A stretch of DNA of 64,000 nucleotides from Deinandra increscens subsp. villosa (lineage: Eukaryota > Streptophyta > Magnoliopsida > Asterales > Asteraceae), in assembly GCA_039602395.1 (NCBI GenBank), contig JBCNJP010000024.1, positions 2,989,731 through 3,053,730 on the forward strand, given 5' to 3'. Shown in pieces: positions 23,452 to 35,800 of the stretch. How positions within the stretch are numbered: the stretch's first letter is position 1; the number at the start of each line of letters is the position of its first letter. A program made the position numbers and the translations under genes. The notes under the pieces were generated by a model, which saw only the letters and a list, made by a program, of their open reading frames with translations, did not search any database and was not told where the DNA came from.

Positions 23452-23456
23452 TGAAA

Positions 23457-26400
23457 GAAGTTTCATTTCCACTAAATTTGCTAGATTAATTAATGCTAAA
23501 CCGATTGACTTAGATGCTAAGTATGTGGTAGAGCTAGCAACGGTCAGAATCAAGGAGGAAATAACAACAACACGGGAAACGGAAACAACCGCAACGGGCA
23601 AGGAAACAATCAGAACAACAACAATGGTGGAGCCCGTGGCTGTTATGAATGTGGTGCGCAAGGCCACATGAGGAAAGATTGCCCGCAACTGCGCAGACAA
23701 GGGAATGGTAACAATGGCAACGGTGGAAACCCGGGCAACGGATATGGTAACGGTGGGAATGGTAACGGTGGGAATGGTAATGGTGGAAACGGTAATGGTG
23801 GGAATGGTAGAGGTCGTGCCTTCGTTATGGGTCAAGGAGAAGCTCGCAACGACGCCAACGTGATTAACGGTAAATTTATGCTTAATGGTTACTTCGCTAC
23901 TGTATTGTTTGATTTTGGTGCTGAAAGAAGTTTTATTTCCGCTAAGTTTGCTAGGCTAATTAATGCTAAACCGATTGCCTTAAATGCTAAGTATGTGGTA
24001 GAGCTAGCAAATGGTAAACTTCATGATACGACTCAGATAGTTAAGGACTGTAAGTTAGAACTAGCTGGCCATACGTTAGGAATCGATCTTATGCCTTTCC
24101 CGATTGGTAGTTTTGATGTCATAGTAGGAATGGATTGGTTATCTAAAAACCGAGCTGAAATTTTATGTCAAGAAAAAGTGATTCGTATCCCACTCGAAGA
24201 AGGTAAAGTGTTAACAGTTCAAGGTGAAAAAGGTGGGACAGTCACCGGTATTATCTCGTTTCTTAAAGCTCAAAAGTGCCTTCGTAAAGGTCACTTCGCG
24301 ATCCTTGCAAACGTCACCGACACGACACTTCCCGAGCGTAGAATCAACGACTACCCGATAGTCCGTGACTTCCAAGATGTATTTCCTGATGATCTACCTG
24401 GTTTGCCTCCATTTTGACAAGTCGAGTTTGGAATTGACTTAGCTCCTGGAGCCGCTCCGATTGCACGCGCACCTTACCGTTTGGCAGTAAGCGAACTCAA
24501 CGAACTCTCCGCACAACTACAAGAGTTACTCGACAAAGGATTTATTCGTCCAAGTTCGTCTCCATGGGGAGCACCGGTATTATTTGTTAAGAAGAAAGAT
24601 GGAGCGTTCCGAATGTGTATCGACTACCGAGAGCTTAACAAGGTTACGATCAAGAATCGGTATCCACTTCCTCGAATCGACGATCTTTTCGACCAACTGC
24701 AAGGTTCGAGCTACTTTTCAAAGATTAATCTACGGTCTGGATATCACCAACTTCGTGTTCGTGATGAGGATGTCCCCAAGACTGCTTTCAGAACTCGGTA
24801 TGGTCACTACGAGTTTTTAGTTATGCCGTTTGGGCTAACTAATGCGCCTGCTGTGTTTATGGATCTGATGAATCGAGTGTGCAAGCCGTACCTCGATCAG
24901 TTTGTGATAGTTTTCATCGATGATATTTTGATCTACTCCAAGACCAAGGAAGAACACGAGAATCACCTACGACTTATCTTGGAACTGCTCCGCAAGGAAC
25001 AACTTTATGCCAAGTTTTCAAAGTGCGATTTTTGGATTCGCGAAGTCCAGTTTCTTGGACACATAGTTAATCAGGATGGAATTCATGTCGACCCAGCTAA
25101 AGTGGAAGCTATCAAGAATTGGTCTACTCCGAGAGCGCCGACCGAAATCCAACAATTTTTGGGACTTGCCGGATATTACCGAAGATTCATCAAGGGTTCC
25201 TCACAATTGGCTCAACCCTTAACGGCTTTAACGCACAAAGGAGTGCAATATAGATGGGGTGAAAAAGAAGAACACGCGTTTCAAACTCTTAAGGACATGT
25301 TATGTTCAGCTCCGATTCTCTCGTTGCCCGAAGGGGTGGACGACTTCGTGGTCTATTACGATGCATCCATCCAAGGACTCGGTTGCGTGTTGATTCAGCG
25401 AGACAAAGTGATTGCCTACGGGTCCAGGCAACTGAAGGATACTGAGAAGAATTATACAACGCATGATCTGGAATTGGGAGCCGTTGTTTTTGCACTCAAG
25501 ATTTGGAGACATTACCTCTACGGAACAAAGTGCACGATATTTACCGACCACAAAAGCTTACAACACATCTTCGAACAGAAGGACCTCAACATGCGACAAC
25601 GACGGTGGGTCGAGCTACTAAATGATTATGACTTAGCAATTAAGTATCACCCGGGAAAAGCCAATGTTGTGGCGGATGCCTTAAGCCGAAAAGAGTACGA
25701 AAAGCCTCGACGAGTACGAGCACTGCAACTTACCATCCACACGGGATTGCCGGATCGGATCCGCGATGCCCAACAAGAAGCGTTAAAGGAAGAAAACTTC
25801 GCAGCTGAAGCACTGCGAGGGGTAGATGGTAACTCCGAAGTTAAGTCCGACGGACTCAGATATTACAATGACAGAATTTGGGTTCCTTTACTTGGAAATC
25901 TCCGTGAGCTCGTGATGGATGAGGCTCACAAGTCAAGGTATTCGGTGCACCCTGGATCGGACAAAATGTACCAAGATTTGAAGAACTTGTATTGGTGGCC
26001 GAATATGAAAGCCGACATTGCGCAATATGTGGCTAAGTGTTTAACGTGCTCAAGAGTTAAGATCGAGTACCAAAAGCCTTCTGGATTATTGCAACAACCA
26101 AAGATCCCAGAATGGAAATGGGAGGATATCTCCATGGATTTCGTAACAGGATTACCTCATCGATCGAATCGACCAGATGCGATTTGGGTTATCATTGATC
26201 GACTAACCAAATCTGCACACTTTATTCCAATGAGAGAGAATGACAATATGGATAAGTTAACAAAGCTGTACATTGATCGAATTGTGGCACGTCATGGAGT
26301 GCCTAAGACCATTATTTCCGATCGAGATCCTCGATTTACTTCCCGATTGTGGCAATCTATGCAAGAAGCACTGGGAACCAGACTGGATATGAGTACAGCT

Positions 26401-27204
26401 TATCACCCGCAGACCGATGGTCAGACGGAACGAACTATTCAGACTTTTGAAGACATGCTCCGAGCCTGCGTTCTCGACTTTGGTAAAGACTAGGAGGCTC
26501 ACCTTCCGTTGGTGGAGTTCTCCTACAACAACAGTTATCATACGAGCATTGGTGCAGCGCCTTTTGAAGCTCTTTATGGCAGAAAATGTAGATCGCCCGT
26601 GTGTTGGGCCGAATCGGGTGAGAAGGGACTCACCGGACCGGAACTTATTCATGATACGACTGAACGAATTATCCAAATCAGAAAGCGGATAGCCGCAGCA
26701 CGTGACAGACAAAAGAGCTACGCCGACAAACGCCGCAAACCTTTGAAGTTCGAGGTAGGCGACAGGGTGCTATTGAAGGTATCTCCCTGGAAAGGAGTGA
26801 TATGCTTCGGAAAGCGTGGAAAGTTGAATCCTCGCTATATCGGTCCATTTGAAATCATCGGGGAAGTAGGCCCGGTGGCCTACCGATTACGACTCCCTAC
26901 AGGACTCGATGGAGTTCACAACGGGTTTCACGTCTCGAATCTAAAGAAATGTCTGGCTGAAGACACCGAAATAATTCCTTTGGAGGAATTGGAAATTGAC
27001 GAACATTTGAGATTTATCGAGCAGCTGGTAGAAATCATGGGACGCGAGGAGAAAGCCCTCAAACGTAGCAAGATTCCGATCGTCAAGGTTCGATGGAACT
27101 CAAAGCGTGGACCTGAATATACATGGGAACGAGAGGATCAGATGAAGAAGAAGTATCCTCACTTGTTCGGGCAAACGTCCACGGAAACCCAAGGTATGAT
27201 TTAA
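23457..27204 (+). pseudogene. pol: G1 pol after the G2 insertion, with internal duplication
   Basis: Resumes the protease frame of the left half for about 84 bp, then jumps at about 23541 back to the nucleocapsid sequence equivalent to 12472 and repeats nucleocapsid and protease (to about 24010) in another frame. It then continues through reverse transcriptase (FIDD near 24915), RNase H (YDASIQGLG, TDHKSLQHI), integrase HHCC (HPGSDKMYQDL), catalytic core (VIIDRLTKS, SDRDPRFTS, QTERTIQ), GPY/F-like RYIGPFEI and the chromodomain-like end (TWEREDQMKKKYPHLF). Nonsense codons: TGA at 24415-24417 (CGA in relatives) and TAG at 26491-26493 (TGG in relatives). The duplicated protease copy has FDFGAE instead of FDSGAE, an altered active-site motif. 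Confidence 0.92.
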
Positions 27205-27363
27205 TTTTGGGGACCAAAATTCCTTTAACAGGAGGAGGATGTGGCGACCCTAAAACTTTTGTTTTCTTTCCCCAGCAACTACAGCAACAACGACAGCGGA
27301 AGCTGCGAACGCTACTACGCAAGAATAATTTTCGGGACGAAAATTCCATTTACAAGGGGATGA
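27203..27363 (+). promoter_or_regulatory. Two tandem hairpins and polypurine tract of G1
   Basis: AATTTTGG-GGA-CCAAAATT (27203-27221) starts within the pol stop codon and is followed by a purine run and GATGTGGCGACCC, which looks like a decayed LTR start. AATTTTCG-GGA-CGAAAATT (27327-27345) is followed by AAGGGGATGA (27354-27363) and the true LTR at 27364. Both have perfect 8-bp stems and GGA loops. The repeated arrangement suggests an old duplication of the polypurine-tract region. Confidence 0.7.
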
Positions 27364-29978
27364 TGTGACATCCGAGAATTTCAAGGTTTACTTCCGTTAG
27401 ACAATCTCCGTTAGTTACGTTATAAGTGTTAACTTAGTAACTAATGCTTAACTAGGCCTAATACGTCCACGACCTTTGGTTGATCACCGAACCCGTCCAT
27501 ATGTGTTATGTGTCTATTTATTTATCGTCATTATGTGCAATGTGATTTAAACGCATGATTTAGTATTGATAATAGAATGTAAATTGGTCACTTTTGGTTG
27601 CCAGCGAAACTACCGGGCGAAACTATAGATTCGCTCGGTAGCCGGCCAAGCTATTTGATTTACATATGTTCGGAGCCAGTTTCGCTTGGCCAGCGAAACT
27701 ACCAGCGAAACTAGCTCCTGATATAAAGACCATAAAACCCTAATCTTCATCATTTTGCATACTCCACACTAAACACACACACACTCTCCTGGAATTTCTG
27801 GTCAGTCGAGAAGCACCACGAGCCGACGTGATCTCAGCCTCGAGACATCATCCATTCGGATCCTAGATCGAACCGTGAGTCTCAAAACCATCTTTTTATG
27901 CATATCTTATGTGTTTTCTTAAAAAGCATGCCTAAACCTCCATGTAATGGCCTGATCTTCTAGTATAATGCTTAGGAATGCTAGATCTACCTTAAAGTCT
28001 GCAACTTTACGTGTAAAATCATGCCATAATGAAGATTTATGCTAGTTAGGTCAATTTATGCTTAAAATGTGTTCTTGATGACTTGATGATGAAAATCCAT
28101 GTTTAAGGTGCTAAATCTTACTGTTTAATGTTGGTAAATGTTTATACATGCTAGATAATGAATTACATGAAGTATGGAAACTGGTAGAAAGATTTTCAGT
28201 CAAATTTATGGGTTTTTAACGAATAGCAAAACTGGGCCTTCTTTAGGCGAAATTGTAGTTTCGCAGATCCCTTTGAATATTCATCCAGCGAAAGTATGTA
28301 GCGAAACTATAGTGTCGCCTGTGTTTTGCTTGAACGAAACTACCGAGCGAAACAACCATAGACCTTGTCCCTGAACGAAAGTTCAAACCAGTTTCGAGCG
28401 AAGCTAGGCTAGCGAAACTGTGTCATCAGTTTCGAGCGAAACTAGCTAGCGAAACTGTGTCATCGGGTACTGCCTAGCGAAAGTGCTGCCCGTGTACACA
28501 GCGAAACTGAGCAGCGAAACTGCATAGCGAAACTGTAGCGAAACTGTAGCGAAACTGCTTAGCGAAACTGTGATCAGACCAAAACCCAAACTTGTGCAAC
28601 TTATTTGAATGTTATGCCATGACTTACATGATTATGCAATAATGACACGTGCTTTGACTCTGATTTATGTGAGCCCTTGTTTATGATCAACCATCGGTGT
28701 CGTGTGTCGGTATGTCGTGCCATAGTTCCAACGTGCTATGTTATGGGCCATAGTGACGTTAAGTTAAAGATTAGACACAAAACTAATACTTAAGACCTAA
28801 ACGTGTTTCTAGGTCTTCATTAAGCAAACAAATACTTGGGTTATTTAACAAGTGTAGCTGAGCAACCTAAGGTGAGTTTCACAAACCCTTTAATTGTGAG
28901 CCCGTTTGGGTCACAACGAATTTACTAAACGGAAAATAACGCTGACATTTCGAGGTATCGCCAAATGGGATATCTGTTATGGAAGTTGGAGTGTTTTATG
29001 GGAAGCACTTGCAACTGTCCATCCTTGGGGTTTCAAATGAAATCCGTAACCAACTATTTAATACTTAAACTCAATTTCGATTTCAAATGAAATCCGGAAC
29101 AACCATTTTGACACTAAAACTCTTTTAGGATTTCAAAGGAAATCCAGGATAAACGATTTTAATATGACTAGTGTAGGTTAAAGTCTAAACCAAATGATAT
29201 CACATGATTTCTAAGGATGCCTTGAAACTTAAAAGTCCTCAACAATTTAGTACCATTAATTTGTGAAGCGAGGGGATGTTGGGTAGATCTACTGAGGGTT
29301 GACAACCCTGCTCCGCGGTACACAAATGTGTAGCCAACCGGTTGGAGGCCGAACGGAGTTCAATATCAGCCTATTTTAGTTGTGGGTCCCATGAGGAACA
29401 CAACTGGAGGCACAAACCATCGGCAAATGCCGAACTCTGTTACGTCAGCTTTGGTACGAACTTCCTTAGTGCATGGAAACCGGATTAGCTACCCGCGATT
29501 TCGGTTGACCGCTTTAACTTTTACTTAACTAGTGCATATTCGATAATTCAACACTTGGCAATTGTTTTGCAAAACTATTACTTATTTATATGTTGATACA
29601 TACGCTTATGAGACCGGGCCGCTGCATGACATGCCCACCGTGAACTCACCAACCGTTAGGTTGACACTTGTGTGGTTTTCACTTTTGCAGATCGCTGAGG
29701 AGTATCCACTGGAGGTTGGCATGGCACTGAAGTTACTTATTTTAAATTGAACTTAAATTTGGGGAATCGAATAACAATTTATGTTTTGTAATTAAAGCAC
29801 GTGGTTAGTGCTAAGATACTCATATTTTATTTCCGCTGCGAACTTTTAAACTGTTTTATTATGAATGTTTGGACTTCACTCTGATTCGTTTAGTATTTGT
29901 AACTAATGGTTGTGGTCCTGGTTTGCTCGCACCCCTTAACGGTATAAACTCCGTTAGTGGTTAATTGGGGGTGTGACA
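27364..29978 (+). repeat. 3' LTR of G1 (2615 bp)
   Basis: Starts TGTGACATCC and ends GTGTGACA. It is followed by TTATA (29979-29983), which matches the left flank. One extra 11-bp TAGCGAAACTG unit accounts for the length difference from the 5' LTR. Confidence 0.95.
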
Positions 29979-31388
29979 TTATACTTACAGCCACATGTTT
30001 TTCCATTTATCATGACCATAATTTATTTTTAGTCACACATCAAAATTGGAACCGTAACCATAAAGTACTTAGATTGCGATAACGTTTCCTTAGTATTAGT
30101 TTCTAGTCATACCTAATAAAATGAAAGATGACCATATTATACTTATAGTCACATGTTTTTAATTTATCATGACCATGATTTATCTTTATTCACACATCAA
30201 AATTGGAACTGTGACCATAAAGTACTTAGACTGCGATAACGTTTCCTTGTTATAAATTTTTAATTTTACCTAATAAAATAAAAGATGACCATATTATACT
30301 TATAGTCACATGTTTGCCTATTTATCATGACCATGAGTTATCTTTAGTCACATATCAAAATTGGAACTATGACCATAAAGTACTTAGACTGCAATAACGT
30401 TTTCTTAAACTTAATTTATAGTCACACCTAATTAAAAGAAAGATGACCAAATTATACTTATAGTCACATTGTTTTTTCATTTATCATGATCATATTTCAT
30501 CTTTAGTCACACATCAAATTGTTAAAATATGAAAGATGACTAAATTATACTTATAATCATATTTTTTTTCCATTTATCATGACTAGAATTCATCTTTAGT
30601 CACACATTAAATTGTCATAACATGAAAGATGACCAAATTATACTTAGAGTCACATATTTTATTCATTTATCATGACTAGAATTCATCTTTAGTCACACGT
30701 CAAATTATCATAAAATTAAAGATGACCAAATTATACTTATAGTCACATATTTTCCCATTTACCATGACCATGAATTATCTTTAGTCACACATCCAAAACT
30801 AAAAGTGTGACCATAAAATATTTAGACCGGCATAAATTTTTCTTAGTGTTAATTTTTAGTCACATCTAATAAAATGAAAGATGACCATATTATACTTATG
30901 GTCACATGTTTTTCAATTCATTGTGACGATGATTTATCTTTAGTTACACGTCCAAATTGGAAATGTGACCATAAACGGTAACTTACAGTCACACCAATAA
31001 CTATTTTGACCAAAATATGTTTAACTTACTGTCACACTCAAAATTAACGTGTCAATATATATTACATTTAGCCACATTTAATTACATAAACAATTGCTTC
31101 GTGTGACCATATACGTATCTATAGTCACTCATAAATATTATCAGAAAAAAAGTCACAAGTGGTGGCATTTGGTCACATTGTTCGAAATGTGACTCGTAAT
31201 TGTCACATATGTAATGTAAAAGTGTGACCATATTAACTGATGGGGTTGCAATGGTCACACAAAACGATCTAAAATATCACCGAAACATGTCCAGAAAATT
31301 AAAAATGACCTACGGTCACACTTTTAATCGAAAGTGTCACAGGGCCGAAACGTGAAAAGTGTGACCGTATGTCATATTTGTACTAGTG
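29979..31388. repeat. CACTA subterminal repeat array and terminus
   Basis: Irregular units of roughly 90-170 bp repeat motifs such as TATACTTATAGTCACAT, TTTATCATGACCATGA, TTTAGTCACACATCAAA and GTGACCATAAAGTACTTAGA. Nearer the end, GTGTGACC/GGTCACAC occur in both orientations. The array stops at TTTGTACTAGTG (31388), an inverted CACTA terminus (CACTAGTACAAA). Such arrays bind CACTA transposases. The left end is interrupted by G1; no matching 5' terminus could be assigned. Confidence 0.7.
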
Positions 31389-32664
31389 TACAACCCCACA
31401 TCTTGGCAATTTTAAGCCCTATGGCGCTAAAGAATGTATTAGATCAAGTCACTTGTATTATTTAACCCAAGTGTTTAGGTTTTTAGAGGATTAGAGAAAG
31501 AAAGTTAGTTTATATCCAGACTTGTAGGTGATTGGGTGATAATCTAAGTATAGAAAATGTAAAGAAAAAGGGGTTTAAAAGACTCACAATTGGGGGGGGG
31601 GGGTAAAAGGAGTCGAGAAGAGGAGAAGAGTGGTGGTTGGCGGCGGCTTGTGGTGGGTCGGTGGTAGCCGGAGGTGGTTGGCTGGTGAAGGAAGGGTGGT
31701 GGTGTGGTGGCCGACGGTTGAAAGGGAGGGAGAAGGGGAGTTCGGTTCTAGCCGAACCAAGGGAATGAGAGGGAGAGTTTGAGAGAGAGTTGTGATGAAT
31801 TGGTGCAAGTGAAATGGGTGGCCAAGGGGTGTTATTTATACTTGTTTTTGAAGTGAATTGTCCAAGGGTTTATGGTTTTGTTTAGGAGATTATAAAGATT
31901 ATGGATGACAACTAATCAAGTAGACTAATTAGGCATGTGGGTTTTATAAAAATATCTAGATTTTTATAAAGTGTAGGTGATTAATAGGGATGGTGACTTT
32001 TATAAAAATTCCATGGAGTTAGGAATTCTTAAAAGAATAGTTTTATAAAAATTACAAAGGTGATGGACTTTTTTATATAAAATTGGTTTGGGTTTAATTG
32101 TAAAAATTCGGGCTTAAAAGAGTGGGCTGAAAATATAAATAAAAATATATACTGGGCCGGCCGGGTTTGGGCCGGAAAAATGGGCCGGATTATGGGCCGG
32201 AACTCGGGCCAATGGTCAGGCCGGATGTCGAATTGGGCCGAAGAGGCTTCGGTCCGTTTAATGGGCTAGGCCTCGGGTCGGGCTACGGTTCAGCGGGTTG
32301 GGTCAAATCTCTCGTTGGGTTACGTTTAGTCATCGGGTAAAGTTTCGGGTCGATCCCATAAGTTTTGAGGTTATTGGGCGTGACTGGGCCCAACGGGGTT
32401 ACGGGTTCGAGGTTTGGTTGAAGTTTGGATTTTTCTAAGTGTAATGGGTTGAGGATTTCAAGTCTTGACAAAACTTTTAGTTTCATAAAAGTTTGCTTAA
32501 ACTTTTGACGTGTCGAAAAGTCAGTTCGGACACCGGGTGAAGAATATATAAAAGTTACATTTTATATAGTTTTCTTGTTATTAAAATTCCACTAGGTCAC
32601 TAGTCGATTTTCTTGATTTTTAAACGAACAAATTAGTCGGTACAAACTCGGGAATTATTTAGAA

Positions 32665-32710
<46 letters not shown>

Positions 32711-32818
32711 TTCTAATTAACAGACAGTTAGCAGATAAATATCAGATAATGCACGTAATTAACATAATCTAAAAGTCAAAGTTACGGGTTGACCTGGAAA
32801 CTTTTACGGGTTGTCACA
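31389..32818 (-). repeat. Truncated 3' LTR of element G4
   Basis: Aligns with 39431-41164 of the right G4 LTR, beginning at TACAACCCCACATCTTGG and ending TTGTCACA. The left 2.6 kb is missing where the CACTA terminus begins. It contains a poly-G run near 31590 and an (AT)n tract at 32667-32710, both also in the right copy. It lacks the MITE present there and keeps a single TAA at that site. Confidence 0.85.
32667..32710. repeat. (AT)n microsatellite
   Basis: About 20 AT dinucleotides inside the truncated G4 LTR; a matching tract is at 40723-40762 in the other LTR. Confidence 0.95.
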
Positions 32819-32854
32819 TTCTCCCCCTGTTAAGAGAATTTCGTCCCGAAATTC
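32819..32854 (-). promoter_or_regulatory. Polypurine tract and hairpin of G4
   Basis: Plus strand TTCTCCCCCTGTTAAGA followed by GAATTTCG-TCC-CGAAATTC (32836-32854), a perfect 8-bp stem with a 3-base loop. Same position, loop and core (TTCGGGACGAA on the sense strand) as the hairpins of G1 and G2, although the elements belong to different families. Confidence 0.7.
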
Positions 32855-35800
32855 AAACAATTTCAATTGATGGCGCTGCATCGGCGGACACTTTAAGGGT
32901 GGTTTGTCAAATCTGGTTATCGCTTGGCCATGTGACATTGTGATCATTGATAACAGTTTTCCGTAATCTATCACTTCGGGGGTGCGACTCTGATTTGGTG
33001 TTCGGATCATAGGATCCTGGATTGTTATGGTTTATCAATGAAGTTGGTAGATAAATCCCAATAGTCTGATAAAAGAATGAGGATTGACACATGAATGAAT
33101 GCGGTTTTGAGTTGAAGTTTCTAGACAAGTCATGATTACTCATGAATGGGCTCTACTGGGATTTTCATGTAGTTCAGATTACAATTATGCGTGCACCCAC
33201 AATTGTGATTTGCCTTACATGATTAGCCTAAGCTTTGCTAATACTTGAGTTTTCAGTTTATCGGAAACTGAAGTTTGTCAGGGACTCCATTGGTCTTACG
33301 GAGTACTCTGGGTTGATTAGCTTTCGATCAGATCCTTCCTTGAATCTCGAAAGTTCCAATGCAAACAAGGATCTTTCATTCCTAGTTCACTGGACCTGAT
33401 TATTGCTTTTCCAAGGCAATGCATGTTATAAGGTTTTGAACCCCCTTATAATTTCTAAGGGTTCGCGTCATGCGTCAGCATAGTCTCTCTGGAAATTGCG
33501 TGCGCTCGTCAGTCTAATGCAGATCTGGGGTAACTTGCTCGCAATACATAGGAGTGTACTTGAGACTAGTAGGTTGGTTCCTTCCAACCTTAGTCCGGAA
33601 AGTAGATGAATGATACTTCCTTTCATGACGTGTCGTCCAAAGGGTGCAATTGGATGCTTAATGTCGTAGCTACTGTTGTAAGAGATTCAGCTAGTGACAA
33701 ATGATTTTCCTAATCATTTCCAAAGTCAATACACAAGAAAACAATATATCTTTCGGTTTTTTATATGTCCTGTCGCTTTAGCCATCATCCTAGGGATGGT
33801 AGGCAATACTCATACCCATATGAGTTCTTAAAGCCTTCTATAATGATTGTTGGAACCTTGGAGTTAAATGACTATCTCGCTTAGAGATGATTGGAGAATG
33901 GGACGTCGTGTCACTTGACAACCTCCTTCAGGTAGATTCTGTTATTCCATGCCATTATTCTCAGGGATGTGCGGACTCCATCAGTTAATCAACTACCCAT
34001 ATAGTATCTTTGATGTAACGAGTCTTGTTGAAATCTTATGATTAAAATTCCTTAGCGTTGAGCTCCCATTTCCAATGGGGTATCTAGGATTACATTAGCA
34101 CTTTGAAGTCTTCCGGTGTTTGGCTTTATTCCTTTGAGTACGTCAAGTGTTTGCTGACACGGGTAGAGTTTTAGCCCTCTAATTAGGCTGACAGTAACTC
34201 TTTTGTAAACCGTGGTACGTCTTGCCAGATACGGTATGGATGAAAAGCCTAGATTTGTGTGCCTCGTCCAAACCTAGTTCTTCATGCCTTTATCTTTAGG
34301 CACACCAAAGTCTATTCGTGAAGTAGCGAGCTTCGTGGGATCTTTCCATAATTTGCTTCTCCATTCCTCGTAGGCATTCTTCCTTCGGGTCCTTGTTCAT
34401 GAGAGCTTCAAGATGAGCCTTACGTAGCTAATGAGGGGCTAGTGTGTAAGGTCGTATCAAGCACTTGAACTGGACGTGTCTTAATCCTTTTCTTCCATCT
34501 CGGGCGTTTGCATCGATATTGGATTTCTTGGATATAAACAATGAGCAGTCTTATCTATCACTGTTGTCTCATGATTAACTCATTCCGTGGGTCTTCAGTC
34601 GCCGAGAGGTATATGTAATAGCTTTCCTTCGCTGCATCGGCACTTTTACGTGGCGTGTCACACTATAAAACAAAGTCCTCAATTCATTCAAGAAAAGATA
34701 GGATCGGTGCGTTGCAAAGTTTCTGTTTCGACAACTGGAAAAGCGGCTTCAGGGTTTGCATCCTATTCGGAAGTTATTGTCTCTCTGAGTCGAAGCGGTC
34801 AGGGCTGGGTCATCTTCTTGAAATTCTCAACGAGCCTAGATTTCAAAATCTCATGTCCTAAGAAATATACCTTGCGAATCCAAAGGTTACATTTGGAGAC
34901 TTTCGCGTACAATTCTTCCTTCCTATGCAGCTCCAGGATAAGTCTCGAGTGTTACCTGTGTTCTTCCTTACTAAAGAAGTAGATTAGGATATCATTAATG
35001 AACAGGAGAACACATTTATCCATGAATGATTTGCACACATGGTCCATAAGTTAATGAACACGACAGGGGCATACATCCAATCATAACGCGTCCTAAAGGT
35101 CGTCTTGGCAACATCTTCAAGTAGCCTCCACTTTAACTTCTCCTTAACAACATGAGTTAGAAATAACATGGCATCCTTCACGAGTGTATTTCTGGGCCTT
35201 TATGCCAGAAATAATATTTATCTTGGTTCCGTCCTTCACACTTAGGGTCTTACAATACCCAGTAGTATCTTGAGTACCTTCTCAAGACGAATGATCCTTG
35301 CGTGGGCTTTTGATGTCTAACCCAATAATAGTGCCAAAACTTTCCAGTTTGACATGAAGCAAGTTGACATCGAACGAATTATCCAATAGCACTAAAACTT
35401 CAAATAAATCTTGACAGCTTAAGTCAACTAGTTCTACGAAATACTTAGTGTTTAGGGTAGTAGGGGAGATTTTAGTTAAGGGACTAAAATCAATAGACAC
35501 GAGTATTCTAGTTGTTAAAGTAGTGCGTAAATCATAAGCATAATGGTAGATTAAGGAGGTACGTACTTGTGACAAGGTTGGGGTCTCGTCAGGTACTTCC
35601 TATGACGAAAGCTCTACCTTGAGCTTCTTTAGCGTTCTTGATCCTCGACATTAAGGCAATTTTTCCTTAGATGAGATACAATCCATATGCGCGTAAATAT
35701 TTGCCAATACTTCGGAATTCTAAATTAGGGTGGTCGGGTGCTCGTCACTACAATAGCTAAAACTGATGCAGGTTCTCTGTGTACAACTTCCTTGTTATAG

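Larger units (their letters stand above)
8205..29978 (+). mobile_element. Ty3/gypsy chromovirus G1, interrupted by G2
   Basis: Paired LTRs (8205-10808 and 27364-29978) are flanked by the perfect 5-bp duplication TTATA. Order inside: tRNA-Met primer site, gag exon 1, intron-like gap, gag-pol, two hairpins, polypurine tract. Integrase is followed by a GPY/F-like module and a chromodomain-like tail, as in chromoviruses of the Tekay/Del type. G2 and one copy of its TSD (10,629 bp) interrupt the protease region, leaving about 11.1 kb of G1 itself. G1 is coding-dead: two nonsense codons and an out-of-frame duplication, apart from the insertion. Its LTRs differ at roughly two dozen positions by eye. 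Confidence 0.95.

Noticed and set aside
3174..31388. A single CACTA element spanning 3174 to 31388 with G1 inserted
   Set aside because: The ends CACTACTAGAAAATAG and CACTAGTACAAATATG match poorly beyond the first bases, subterminal motifs differ, flanking trinucleotides do not agree, and other CACTA-type ends lie between.
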